64,000 bases of DNA, from the NCBI RefSeq assembly GCF_003473485.1, contig NC_053046.1:4226001-4290000 (forward strand), written 5' to 3'. Below, piece after piece: positions 1 through 12,500 of this stretch. The notes beneath the pieces are model-generated. The model ran no database searches, had not been told where the DNA came from, and saw nothing but the letters and a program-made list of their open reading frames with translations. Each line of letters opens with the position of its first letter. Position 1 is the first letter of the stretch. Source of the stretch: Medicago truncatula. Lineage: Eukaryota > Streptophyta > Magnoliopsida > Fabales > Fabaceae. Made by a program: the position numbers and the translations under genes.

Positions 1-1
1 A

Positions 2-26
2 GGAATGGAATGGAATGGAATGGAAG
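2..26. repeat. (GGAAT)n microsatellite
   Basis: Five consecutive GGAAT pentamers at the very start of the window. The array may continue to the left of the window. Confidence 0.8.
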
Positions 27-195
27 CCATGTCTATTTGTTTTCTGGGTTGGTGATGTTTATTGTTTTGTGTTGCGTTTTTTATTTTGCACCAGATCTGG
101 AATAAAGAAAGAGATGGTTGAAGGAGTGACTGAGGGAGATGCATTGCTATAGCAATTAAAAAGATTCTGAAATGTTTTAATCAATTTTCGATTAA

Positions 196-995
196 GGCTC
201 TCTTTGATAAAAATAGCGGATAGCTGCTAGCTGATAGCTTTTAGCTGATAAGCTAACTGAAGTGTTTGGTAAAAATAGCGGTTCAACTAGCTGATAAATG
301 TAAAATGACATAAAGGATATTCTTAATTCATAATAAAAATTATATCATTAATTAAAGTATTTGTAATTTTGTAAACTAATTTTTCTTTAAAAAAATACTT
401 TAAATTTATTAATTTAATATATCCTATGTATTATAAATTAAATTAAATTTTATTCACTAAAATTTTATCTTATATTTATTATCATTTAAGTGTTTCCACT
501 TTATAAAAAAAATAACATTTACCTCAAAAACAAAAAAAAAAGTAGCACTAATAGAATAATACTAATAACAGAGAATAAAGAAAATAACACTTACCTCAAA
601 AAAAAAAAGTAACACTAATAGAATAATAGTATTTTGTTTCGTAAAAAAAAAAACGAAGGTATATATTTTTTCAAAAAAAAAAAGACCAGTTGATATATAT
701 ACAAAAATTGAAATAAAGGGATAGTAGTCTTTATTACGTAGCTTATTATAAAAATTATAATGGATAAAAATACAATTTACATGAAATAATAAGGGTAAAA
801 TTGGAAGAAAAAGTGAGAAGCTATAAGCTCAAACGCTACTTGGAATAGCTTCTGAAAAATAGCTTATAAGCTCGTGAAATAAGCTATAAGCTCATGGTGA
901 AAAAGTGTTACCAAACAGAACTTTTTTTGTCAAACGAGCTTATAAGCTATAAGCTAAAAGCTAAAAGCTCTTTTTTGAGTTAACCAAACAGACCC
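196..995. mobile_element. Long MITE with AGCTTATAAGCT-rich ends, TAA target duplication
   Basis: The left end (GGCTCTCTTTGATAAAAAT) and the reverse complement of the right end (GGGTCTGTTTGGTTAAC) are imperfect terminal inverted repeats. The subterminal regions on both sides are rich in AGCTTATAAGCT-like motifs. TAA sits at 193-195 and again at 996-998, fitting a 3-bp PIF/Harbinger-type target duplication. There is no coding capacity. A second member with related ends lies in the XPF intron at about 62466-62783, and a diverged one in a GDH intron at about 52700-52960. Confidence 0.6.
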
Positions 996-1086
996 TAAAA
1001 AAATTGATTTTGGGAGATTTATTTGTAAAATGTGTCCTTATTAAATGAGTTTTTTTTTTCTCTCAAAAAAATTAAATGTTTTTTCA

Positions 1087-1376
1087 AAGGTTAATGGTGT
1101 TTTAGCCCCTGTAATATAGGTCATTTTTTGTTTTCTCCCTGTAAAATATTTTTTTTGATTTACCCCCTGTAAAAAAATTTTTTTTTTTTAATACCCCTCT
1201 AATAGGTCATAAAAAAACGAAAAAATTCTTCAAAAAAAAAATAAAGTCGTTTTTTTATGACCTATTAAGGGGTATTCCAAAAAAAATAAAATTACAGGGG
1301 GTAAATCAAAAAAAATATTTTACAGGGGAAAACCAAAAATGACCTATATTACAGGGGGTAAAATACCATTAACCCC
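1087..1376. mobile_element. Near-perfect palindromic foldback element
   Basis: The sequence from about 1087 to 1225 is repeated as its reverse complement from about 1240 to 1376. The arms carry matching blocks such as TGTAATATAGGTCATTTTT and its complement, and poly-T blocks pair with poly-A blocks. The DNA would fold into a hairpin of about 290 bp. It is non-coding and most likely a MITE. Confidence 0.75.
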
Positions 1377-1668
1377 TTTTTTAATGAGTCTTTACAAAAA
1401 TAAAAAATTGATTTGATGACATGTAAATGTTATTTTCCATGTATGCAGTGCCACCTATGGGCTCTTTTGGACACATCAACGTTTTTGAAGGGCAAAATGG
1501 GGGTAGGACGAAAAATGCAATAAAAATGATAACTGAATGACAATTTTGTTCTGTTTTAAAAGGGCATGACCATTTTCGTGAGAAGCCCAAAACACGAGGA
1601 CCAAAAGTGTAATTAAGCTTATATGTTTCTACATTTTATATAATCTTTTTTTAGTGATACATTTTACT

Positions 1669-2995
1669 TCTTTTTTTTTTTTGAAAAGGCAAATATTATT
1701 CTCGTCGAGATTATGCAAGACGCACAAAAAGCTTGCGGATGGGAAGAAAAAAATACAATAAGGTGCCGCATATAGACGAAAACACCTACACGCCTAAAAA
1801 ACAACCCAAAACCAAAGAAGGCCTCAAATAATGATGTTGTAATATACATGAATAAACAACATGCATACCACTGCCTCACCAATGAAAAGCCCCCAGTAAC
1901 CAAGTTGCTGATCAACCACACAAGAACGCTAGTGCACAGCCAACAGCCCAGAGGCAACACGCGCTGTCAGCAGAAGAGGAATCCTGGACCTGCATAATCG
2001 TAGCAGCAAGCCGAAAACAGAAAAGATGCACCAGCCCAACATAATGTCAAGACAAGTCCTACCCCGAAGCAACCTGCCTTGCCTTCGGCCCTCTCTACTA
2101 AGGCACAAAATCAGATCCCAACACCACTCATAAAATAAACAAACCGGTAAATTTTTCCTACTCAAAATCCATCTCCAAGACAACATTTTAATATCTTTCA
2201 CCACTTCCTCTACCACATAGGTTTTAATAAAAATGATATCATTTCAGACTTTCCATAATACCCATAATGTGTCAAGCCAAACAAGCCAACGACCCTTCTT
2301 AATCTTCTTGTTAGTTTCCCCCCCCCCCCCCCCAACATTCCCAATGAACAAAAAGGTTAGGAGGGATAAGGAAAAAACAATCAAGCCACAACATAAGTTG
2401 CAACCACACTGAGGAAGAAAAAGTGCAATGAAGAAGTAATGAGGTTTCATCCCTCGTAGTGCAATGAACCATCCAAAGGTAGCACATTACGATTAGCACG
2501 GTTAACCTTTGATGGAATTCTATCAAGTAGAACCTTCCATGTGAATGCCACCACCTTCGAAGGTGCCGGAACTTTCCAAAGACTTTTGAAAACCCGTCTC
2601 TCTTCCTCTCGCCACCTATCCTCAACCAACACTAAAACTTCCAACTTATTATACGCTGACTTGACCGTGAAAACTCCCGTATCCTCCAAACTCCATTTCC
2701 GACCATCCTCCGCCTCCGACCACACCATCCCCTCCAAATAAACCTCCACTCCGAACCTAAGTCCGAAGGCTCCCCTACTTCCCCCACCAATGCCTCATTT
2801 TGGTTTGAGACCGAATAAAGCCTGGGATACTTTAAAGGAAACATTTCTCCCCTCTCCACCTATCATTCCAAAAGCTAGACGACAAACCATTCCCCACTTT
2901 TCTCACCACTACCGAGTTAAACCAATCTAGATTTCCAAAGTCCCCTAGGTTCACCACATCCTTCCACCAAAGAGATGAGTGCCTTGGCCACACCA
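1669..2995 (-). mobile_element. 5'-truncated L1-type LINE with target-site duplication
   Basis: Read on the minus strand, frames at 2859-2632, 2749-2447, 2625-2311 and 2216-1929 match the C-terminal zinc-binding domain after the reverse transcriptase (zf-RVT) of plant L1 elements. Recognisable pieces are KYPRLYSVSNQ, VPAPSKVVAFTWKVLLDRIP and a decayed Cys/His cluster. The frame is broken several times. A T-run at 1671-1682 is the complement of the 3' poly(A) tail. An identical 17-bp TAGTGATACATTTTACT occurs at 1652-1668 and 2996-3012, so the insertion boundaries are firm. A 16-base C-run near 2318-2333 lies inside the element. Confidence 0.85.
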
Positions 2996-3082
2996 TAGTG
3001 ATACATTTTACTATAAAGCTCTATAAATCTCTTGACAAAAAAAAAGCTCTATAAATCTAACAAATTATATTATATTATATAC

Positions 3083-4470
3083 TTTTTTGTAGAGGCAGGA
3101 ATGAAATATATTAATCAAAACACAAAGTTTAACCCAACACAAGTATTGTAAAAAAACTCAAAAAGTTCACTACATTATAGTGTAATTAATAAAAAAAAAA
3201 AACTAAATTGAAGAAAAGTTTTGATCTTTCTCAATAACTCAAACACACGATAACCATATCAAATATAATGACAACCGAATACTTTTTGAAAAATCAAATA
3301 ACTGATCAATTTGAAGAAAATGATCAGAGAGACACAAATTCACATATTGTATACCTAACCAATGCGTTGTTAACAACGAAATATTTCCAAAAAACTCACA
3401 GCTTAAAAATAGATGATCCACATTTTCAATATTATCACAGTCACTCACACACAACTGATCATTAACATATATATATAAGAAAAAAAATTATCATTAACAG
3501 TAATAACACCTCTTTTTAACATATTGTCTTTGGTAGAGATCCTATTACCCAAAAGCCGCTAAGCAAAAATAGCAACTTTCAAAGGGATTGCCTTGTTCCA
3601 AGTAATGTTGGTGAAATGAGATCCTTCACTAAGATCCCCTGATAGCAGTAATTGATAAACTTCAATGTCTGTGTACCCTTTCATTGGATCTAAGTGTCAT
3701 AACCACACCATCATCTACATCATCCTGTAAAACAATAGAAGTTAACAACCTAATACACTTTCTAATTTGATCTTCCTCCCAATCCAACAATCTCAATCTC
3801 CATTTTCATGCCTCCCCCTCCACACCCTAACTCAGGATACTCATCTTAGCAACATACGATAGCACATTCTCAACTAGATAAAAAAAATACCTAAATCTTA
3901 CACGTAAGGGCAGCCCCTCTAGCCATGCATTCCACAAAAATAATGTAGAAGACTCATTGTCTACCACTATTCTCAAATTATCGTCAAACCAGCTACCCGC
4001 TTTGATCCCCACATCTGCACACAATATCATCAAATATTTTCACCAAACTGAACCTAATCTTTCACCATCACAAACCCTCCTCCCTCAGCATAACGTGTGA
4101 CTAAAACATTATATGATAAATTACCACTATCCACTTTCAACCTCCAATACAATTTCTCCAATAATGTCAAATTAAACCCCCCTATCCTCCTAACCCCCGA
4201 CCATTCTTCTTCTTTATTCAAGCAAATAGTATTACATCTAATCCAGATAATATTCCTAACCCCGCCCCCACCCCACCAAAATAAATTAAAAAATAGATTA
4301 AGTAGAGGAGATTATACTCGAGAGAGTCTTGAAGAAGGAAATAAGATAAACTGGTAGAGAGGACAAAACAGACTTCAGAAAAAACAGACGACCATCAAAT
4401 GAGAGGTTCCAACTATTCCAATCGAGTAGGCAACCCAAGTAAATCCAAAACACAATAGTTAATTTTTTTT
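3083..4470 (-). mobile_element. Degraded LINE fragment, RT C-terminus to zf-RVT
   Basis: Minus-strand pieces in the expected order are: about 4450-4298, resembling the end of the RT domain (WNLSFDGRLFFLKSVLSSLP, followed by VYLISFFKTL); 4033-3827, resembling the linker with LFLWNAWLEGLPLRVRF; and 3454-3239, a zf-RVT-like block with VDHLFLSCEFF. Frames are broken between blocks. A short T-run near 3083 may be the 3' tail. This copy is older and more diverged than its neighbour at 1669-2995. Confidence 0.65.
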
Positions 4471-4474
4471 TTTG

Positions 4475-5880
4475 TGCATATGTAAAAATTTGAAATTTGA
4501 AACACTCATGCAACCCGGTGTCTATATGTAAAAAGTCCTTAATAATGGTGTTAATAATAATTTATCACAAAACTATCACAACTTTAAAGGTTAAAGTGCA
4601 GGTTAAAGAGGGTTTCATCTTCGGTCCATAGAAATAAAAAATAATTATTTTCTTGGAATATGTTGTCTCTCTTCACTACATGTCAATTCAATTAGTATTA
4701 GGATATTAACACTTAAGCATGAAAAAACATCTCCACGAAAAAAAATGTAGGATCCATTTCTATTTCATCCAATAAAAAAACGAAGGTTGAAAATAGTTTA
4801 TTAAAATGAGTGTTATTAACATTACTTTTAAAAATATTAAAACTAAACATAATTAAATTTTCAATATGAATTAATTTTTTGAACAGTTCAATGGTAATTA
4901 AATTAAGAACACGTTATATTGTCGGAAATATAAATTATATTTAGCCCAACCCCAACTGCTTCTAGTTGTATAGCGATCTGAAATAGCTTAGGGTGAAAAC
5001 ACTTTTTTGTTTGCTTTTCAAGAGGGTCAGATGTATATCGCCCAAAAAAAGGTAGATTCGTGGTTATGGTCCTATGGTTGAATTTAGCTTTTAATCATCA
5101 ATATATCTTACTTGGTTGGTGGTTCATATGTTCCTAACGGGCACTATAGGTGAAGAGAATGCGTTTTAACTTTTAGTATTGGCGGAACAAAAGTTTTTAA
5201 TAATGCAATGAAGTCGTGTTATTTGCAATCTCTTTGAGCCATTCAATTTGTCTTTCAATGAGGTCTTCTAGGCTGTTTCATATGATAGTGTTTCATAGAG
5301 TGTGTACTCACTTGTACAACAATTTAGTTTTTTTAATCGTATATCATGGATACACAACTGTAAAGTTAATCTTTCATTTATACACAACTAAAATTAATCT
5401 CTCAAATCGAATAACACCAAAATAAAAGACAAACTCCCTCTTAAAAATCCAAACGATGTTGTTAAACTAAAAGAGATTACAAGTATTTCATTCAACCGCT
5501 CTTGAGCACAGTCATTAGTTTTCCAATACGAGGATAAAAACTACAACTAAAACCCAACTTCAAAGTAACAAATACCTCATAAATTTTCTTAGAAATAAAC
5601 TAATATTACAAGGAATGTCATCTATCTTAACGAGAGAAATATCCTCATCACGACCTTGTAGAACTAGGAATCACCCCAAGAATTAGCTTCTTGATGGGCG
5701 TAGTATATTTCACCCTTATTTGAATAGTCCAGCTTAAGAGGTTGATAAGAGAAAATACATCACTAAGGAAAGGTTGAAGATGGTATTGTGAGGTCACGTT
5801 ACATAAATATATATAAATATTTGGTAAAAAATAGAATTGGTAAATAGGGCCAGTTGACTCTACTGCCCCCACATTGAATT
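4475..5880. other. Intergenic, no gene recognised
   Basis: AT-rich sequence. Short ORFs here (for example 5216-5425 and 5872-5648) show no recognisable domain and no splice context. Confidence 0.5.
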
Positions 5881-5884
5881 TGTT

Positions 5885-6965
5885 AATGGATTATGGAATG
5901 TGCGCGATCATCAACAATTATTATTTTAGTTAATGGAAGTCTAACCAGTGAATTTATTTGCTCAAAAAAAAAAAAAAAACTAGTGAATTTACGTTAGGAA
6001 GGGGTTTGCACCAAGGTGACCCTATTTCACCTTTCTTGTTCCTAATTGGATTTGGAGGTTTGAATGTGTTGTTGAATGCATAGATTCAAGCATATATTTT
6101 TAACGGTTATGGTGTTGGGGCAAAACCCAATATCAGGATCTCTTATTTACAATTCACTGATGACATGCAAATCTTGCGTGAGAAAAGTAGGGGGTAATGT
6201 TAGAACCTTAAAGACAAACTTAATCCTTTTTGAGATTATCTCCGGTTTGAAAGTGAATTTCCATAAGAGCCTCTTAGTTGGTGTTAACGTGGAAGAATCC
6301 TGGATTCCTAGTTGTTAAAAGCTGATGCGGTTTTGAATTATAAAGTTGGTCGATTATGTTTGTCTACTTGGGTTTGCCTATTGGGGTAACTCATGTCGTT
6401 TGGCATTTTGGTGTCCTCTCATTGATAACACCACAAAATATTATATGACTAGCAGAGTAAGAATCTATCTATGAGTGATCGTTTTGTTTTTATCAAATTT
6501 GTATTGTCGTCTCTTTTGGTTTATTTTCTTTCTTTCTTCAAAGCTCCCACCAGTATCATTTCTTTAATCAAATCTCTTTTCAATTCTTTCTTTTGGAGGA
6601 GTGAGGATTCTCACAAAATTAACTAGATCCAATGGGGTTAGATTTGCTTAGAAAAGGAGTTAAGGAGGTTTGGGGGTTAGGAAAATTAGAAAAATTTAAT
6701 ACGGTGTTGTTAAGACAGTGGTGTTTGAGGCTTCATGTAGATCAAGGTGGATTTATGGTTCAAAGTGCTGGCAACAAAATACGGGATAGATGGTGGCCAA
6801 ATTAAAGTTGGCGGGTTAAATGTGTTGATTTGGTGGAAAGACTTATATGGAGTTATAGAGGGTGTTGGTGTACACGAGGGTGGTTGCTTTAAGGCTTGTT
6901 TTGGGTGTAGACTGAGTAATGAGAAAAATTCCTCTTTTTAAAAGAATTCTTGTATGATAAGATAA
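5885..6965 (+). mobile_element. LINE reverse-transcriptase fragment
   Basis: Plus-strand translation shows plant L1-type reverse transcriptase blocks in order: a VNGS stretch at about 5932; GLHQGDP-like and SPFLFLIGF-like coding near 6003-6055; the active-site block FTDD preceded by a hydrophobic stretch near 6150-6165; LILFEIISGLKVNFHKS at about 6224-6272; and a post-RT block with KVLATKYG and LIWWKD near 6753-6840. The blocks lie in different frames with stops between them, so it is a pseudogene fragment. A 35-bp insertion with its own 10-bp duplication interrupts it at 5957-5991. Confidence 0.75.
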
Positions 6966-7305
6966 GACTCAAAGATCGTTAAAGTCGGCTCTAAAAAATC
7001 GAAAAACCTTCATCAATAGCTCTACAAAGAATTAATAATTTTTCTAAAAGATTGTAGTGAAAGCCTCTATTTTAACTTCTAATGTATTATTAATAAATAA
7101 ATTATTAATAGATTCATCACATCAATGTGCCAACTAGCATTCTCTTAACCACATCGGTGTTTTTGCAACCAAAGTTGAGGCAAAAACAATTATTTTATTT
7201 TATTTTTACTTTGTAGAGAGAAAAGAAAGAAAACAAAACTTTCTAAGATCAAAATCATAATGCACTATTTCTACATGAATAAAAATATACTTAAACATTA
7301 CACAA

Positions 7306-7425
7306 ATTATAATTCAATTGATAAAAAATTCAAAATTGTTAGATCAAAAATTGTTATTGGAGTTCGAACTCGACTTCTTATGTGTGTCAGTTTTTAATAA
7401 ATTCGTCCATCTACCAAAAAAATAC
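7306..7425 (+). mobile_element. Diverged tRNA-related SINE
   Basis: The layout matches the SINE at 8205: an A-box-like region (TTCAATTGATAAAAAATTC), a TGTTAGATC block, a B-box-like GAGTTCGAACTC, then a TTATGTGTG...TCGTCCATCTACC tail. Diverged, without clear target duplications. Confidence 0.5.
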
Positions 7426-7429
7426 TCCA

Positions 7430-8190
7430 TTATGTCCCTCGTGTTATGGCACAATCTTATAGATGTTGCACCAAATTTCTTTTACACAAATTGCAAACAA
7501 GGACAATTACGAGGCACCAGATTAGTCAAATCCACGAGATACCCACTATGTTATCATGGACACACCGTTTGTCATGTTGTCTTTCCTATAATAATTTAGT
7601 TTTAATAGAAGAAATCATTTTTAAATTTGGAGAATAATGTTAAAAACAGCAAGAATTTCAATCTCTTAGCATAAATATATCTTTCATTAATTTTAATTTT
7701 TAATTTTACACTTATGCTGACTAAGATTGAAACATAATAGGGACTTTATCTCTGAACAATAACGTGCGAGAATCATGTGGCTAGCTCACAAACTTCCTTA
7801 ATCACCGTTTGATTAAGATAAAGTTACTTATAATAAATCCTAAAAATTAGTAATGCTTAAATTAGGCAGTTTGATTTGAAATATCAACCTTATCATCAAT
7901 CTCACTTGCCTAATCCAACGGTGATAATTGGGTTTGTGACACTAATAGTCGTCACACACTCATGTTTTTAATCCCATTTTCTCTCTCAAAATAAAAAAAT
8001 CACATTAAATGCTCATCAAAACATTATGTCATCACACACACGAGAATATAAAATTAGTAATCTCATCTCTTCTAAATTAAAAAAGGAATAAAAGTTGGGA
8101 AAGGCCAAAGACATCTCCTTGTTGTTTTCTCTCTTTTTTTGTGGGTTACATTTTTTCCTTCCATTTATAATATTCATTCATTGATAATAA
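7430..8190. other. Intergenic, no gene recognised
   Basis: AT-rich. ORFs at 7318-7599 and 7446-7637 overlap the SINE tail or lack any recognisable domain. Confidence 0.4.
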
Positions 8191-8204
8191 GTTATTACTT
8201 ATAT

Positions 8205-8344
8205 ATCCATAAATCCTAGCTCAACTGGCAAAATGTCGAAATTGTTAGACCGAATACCATGATCGGGGTTCCAACCCCGGTATTTCCACTTATGTGTGAG
8301 TTTATAATGGCTTTGCCATTTCGTCTATCTATCGGAATTTTTTT
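8205..8344 (+). mobile_element. SINE with 13-bp target-site duplication
   Basis: The tRNA-derived head has an A-box-like CCTAGCTCAACTGGCAAAAT and a B-box-like GGGGTTCCAACCCCGG, the latter forming a small stem. The tail is T-rich after CGTCTATCTATC. TTATTACTTATAT occurs at both 8192-8204 and 8345-8357, marking the insertion. The complete size is about 140 bp. Confidence 0.85.
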
Positions 8345-8359
8345 TTATTACTTATATTA

Positions 8360-9500
8360 TAAGAAAACAATAAAACTAGAACTATTTGACGCCTAAGAAA
8401 TGGACGGTGAAGATGAGTTACTTTAAGATTTTGTTTGATGAGGATTAGGAAATTGTTGATAAGGAAATAAGAAAAGTCCATAGTCAGCAGGATATGTGCA
8501 ATAATATTCCCCCTACCCTTCTTTTTACCTTGTAAGTTAAGCTCATATTTTATAATTTTTATAAAAAAATTATCAAGTAATTTAGGGGATAAAAATTCAT
8601 CTCTAAGAAAGAATAATAGAGAATTTGAAGTTTGAACCGCAACCAATACATACCACAATGTCTCAATCAATTAAAATATGTTTATGGAAACTTTTTTATT
8701 TATTTAAAAAGAAATTAATTCCATAAGAAAAAGAAAAAATTGAAAACTTTCAAATAACATTACCGACAAACCCATAATTCTAAAAAAAAAAATTTATAGA
8801 AAAAAATCTACAACAAACAATATATATTTTTTTTCTTCCAAAAACACTTAAATGAGATGGTAAAAGAATTTTTTCGACTTAATCAGAGGTTCTGCCACCC
8901 ATTACGGTCCTACAATCCGAGGGCTTAATATCTGCATTTACATATAGATATTAACATTTAATGTCCGACATGATGCGAATAAAATTATTGAGAATTTTGT
9001 TAAACAAATAAAAAAGAGGAAATAAAAGATTTGAAAAAAAAGGAAAAAAGAAAAGCTAAAACAATTACTTCATATACAAAACAAAGGGTCACAAACACTG
9101 ACTTTCTCTCTTTCTCTTCTCTCTCACCATTTCCACTTTTCACAAACCATTTCTCAGATTTTTCTCCAATGCTCTTTTCTCTTCCATTGGATTGTACAGA
9201 TTCCCATCTATAACATATACATCAATCCCTTCAATTCTAGTTATTGTTTGTGTTTTTTTGGTGTTCTTTTTAAGGACTAAAAAGAAAGGAAAAAAAAAAA
9301 AACATTTCTGGGTATATTGGTTTTATGCTTTATTTTTGCAACCTATCATATTTTAGGTTTGCTATAGAAAAAAAAAAACATTTTAATTAATTATTGCAAT
9401 AAATTTTATAAAACTTCCATTTTTATTCTCCTTTTTTTTGGTCAAAAAATATATATATACCCCTTATTCTTCTGTAAAATTTTGTTCATTTTTCTGAGAC
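8360..9500. other. Upstream region and probable 5' UTR of the GATA gene
   Basis: 8360-9000 is AT-rich with no gene seen. From about 9100 to 9200 there is a pyrimidine-rich CT tract typical of plant 5' leaders, followed by AT-rich sequence to the ATG at 9501. The transcription start cannot be fixed from sequence alone. Confidence 0.4.
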
Positions 9501-12500
9501 ATGGGTAAACAAGGACCTTGCCATCACTGTGGAGTTACAAGTGAGTTCTTGTTTCTCCAATATATATTAATTTTTTTTTTCAAGGTCTTTATTTTTTTTA
9601 TATATGTTTTTTAATGTTGTGATGTGTTAAGGAATATAAAACTAAGAAAAATTAGCCATGTTCTGTGTAATACTATGGATTTATACAGATTCAAAATTAG
9701 GATTAATGATGTTGTATTAAGCATTTGGAATTGAAAGTTGTGGAAATTGTGTTGATTTTTCAGTTTTATTTGACTTTTTGTTTCACTGTATTTCTGGTCT
9801 CTGTTATCTTTGACTGTGTTTGTAATCTGAGACAATGTAACTAACTGGTAAAAGATTAAGGAGAGTTGATTGAATAGGTGATTTGTTGCATTGATAGGAA
9901 ATGGATTTGTCGCGGTTGTGTTTACGCTGTAAACGTTTATATTGCGTTGTAATGCGGATAACTGCAGCCGATGCTGTCATAATTGCGGTTGTGATGATGC
10001 TATGGAGATCTCAAATATCGTTATATTGCGCCCGCGGTTGTGGTTGCGAACCGGATTTTAAACTATGGGAAGAACACCTGTTATTGTTAAATGTTAATGT
10101 CTTTATCAAAAAGAGTCAAAAAAACAGTTTATGTATTCTTATTTCAATTGAAATGTGATAAGGGGATTATGGATTTGTAAAATGCCAAAATTTGATCCAT
10201 TTTTGTCTTCTAAAAGGAATTTACAAAGTTGTTTTTGTTTTTTCTTTATAAAACAATTTCTCAATGTGTCAGAGGATCTTGGAGAAGCAATGCATTCATC
10301 CCTCAATCATGTCTTGCTCCATTGCTTTCTGGCTAAAGAAAAATCGACCTAGAGTTTTCTAAATCTGTGATTATTTTGTTTCTGTTTTCCAATACTGATC
10401 ACATTATTCAAACTACTTCTGCAACTTGTGCATTGAAGAATTTCATTGTTTTTTCTCAATGTTTTAAAGCTGTTTTCTACTTTCTTAAGTGTTGAAGTTG
10501 TTGTTATTAGGGCGCTGTTCAATACTCTAGTGTGATTATAGTGAGACGTGGCTGTTGATGTTAATTATTTCAGCTCAAATGCGATCAATCTTTTCACTAG
10601 AATATACAGATGTTCTAAATTTGAGTCTTATCACTAACTGCTATGAGTTCCTTTTATTTCAATATCTTCTTGTCCTCACAATAAAGTATTGAACTATGGA
10701 TATGTATCAGTCCTAAAAAACTGTTTAAGTGGTATGTTGTGTGGTATCAAGTTTAATATGTACTTTTTATATGCTTCGTGATTTGGATTAACGGAAAAAT
10801 ATGATATGGTTTGTTAGAACTTGGTAGTTTATCCAATCTGAGATACATCTTTGTTCTGAGTTCTGACAATTGAGCATTGCAACAGGCACACCGCTTTGGC
10901 GCAATGGGCCACCAGAAAAGCCAATACTATGCAATGCATGTGGTTCGCGGTGGAGGACAAAGGGAACACTTGCAAATTACACACCTTTACATGCTCGAGC
11001 TGAAACTGATGATTTTGATGATCAAAAGGCTTCAAGGATGAAGAGCATATCGTTAAATAAGAACAAAGAAGTGAACTTGCTCAAACGGAAGCAGAACCAC
11101 TATAATGTAGTATCTGGAGGACTTGCATCTGATTACAACCAGGGATTCCATAAGGCTTTTGATGAAGATATGAGTAATCGATCAAGTTCAGGATCAGCAT
11201 TGTCTAACTCAGAAAGCTGCGCACAGTTTGGTGGCACAGATGCTAGTGATCTAACAGGTTTGTTCTGATTTCATTGGTAGCTCTTTCTTCATAACTGATT
11301 AAAGCATCGGGCATTCCTTCAAAATAGTATGTATTTTATGTTAGCACAGTCAAAAAATGGATAGTGAAATAAGTATAAATAAGAAAATTCCGGAATAGCA
11401 GCACAATTTCTTAGTTGTTGCTTTTCTTAAAATAAGATTTGTGAGTTTTGCTTCTAGGGTTTGTTTATGTAAGCTGTTTAATGAAGTGCTCATTCGCAAT
11501 TCTAAGGAACTTAATCAAGCACATATTCTTAAGATGCTCCTTAAGTTTTAAGTATGACGAAAACAACTTATGAACATGTCATAACTTATATTTTGTATAT
11601 CCAAAGTCCAAACACTGATATAAGTGCTTGCTCCATGAGATAAACCTAATTAAGATTTGAATACGCTACTCCAAACGCCCATGTAATAGCGCATGGGGTC
11701 TGCTTTCCATTGACAATGAAAAAAAGAATTGAAGAGGTGATTTAAATATTTTTCTGCCATGAAGCTCTTGTTATATCAACCACATTTATTGCGGGAAGTT
11801 CTTATTTTTTTATTTATGATATCTAATATGTACAATAATTCATATTCCTTAGATAACATGTTTTCATGAAAGTTCAATTCTGTGATTACATATATGATTT
11901 GTTTGTATAGTTCATCATTATATGCCTCTGATCAAGAAATTCTTTACATGCATCAATGCAAAATATGTAATCTGCACATCAAAACTGGTAACCTATCTTT
12001 TGTTTGTTCACAAAAAAAAAATTAATTTTAATTTATTGTTTGGTTGATTTAGGACCTTCACAGTCAGTGGTCTGGGATACCACTCCCACAGTGCCTTCAA
12101 AAAAGAGGACATGTGTAGGTCGTGCAAAGCAGCCATCTTCTGTTGAGAAGCTCACAAAAGATTTATGCACTATTCTTCATGAACAACAATCTTGTTTTTC
12201 TGAATCTTCTGATGGGGATCTTCTTTATGAAAGTGAAGCACCGATGGTCTCTGTTGAGATAGGACATGGAAGTGTTCTCATTAGGCATCCTAGTTATGTA
12301 GCTCGCGACGAAGAGTCTGAGGCTAGCTCTCTTTCATTTGATAATGGACTATACCCAATGAGTGACGCATATTCTTATTCTGGAGCCGTTCTTAAAAGGC
12401 AAGCTTTCTTTCACTAAAATAAACGTGGTTGTTACGCAAAGAAAGAAAATCTATTTTGTTTGTCTGCCAAAAAAGTTGATTCTTATATGTTAGTTATGCA

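Noticed and set aside
8240-8290. Possible tRNA gene
   Set aside because: Only the B-box/T-arm-like stem is present; flanked by a 13-bp duplication, so a SINE.
8329-8670. 113-residue minus-strand ORF
   Set aside because: AT-rich open frame without domain, splice or promoter context.
9901-10352. ORFs of 85 and 65 residues
   Set aside because: They fall in intron 1 of the GATA gene, between the two halves of the zinc finger.
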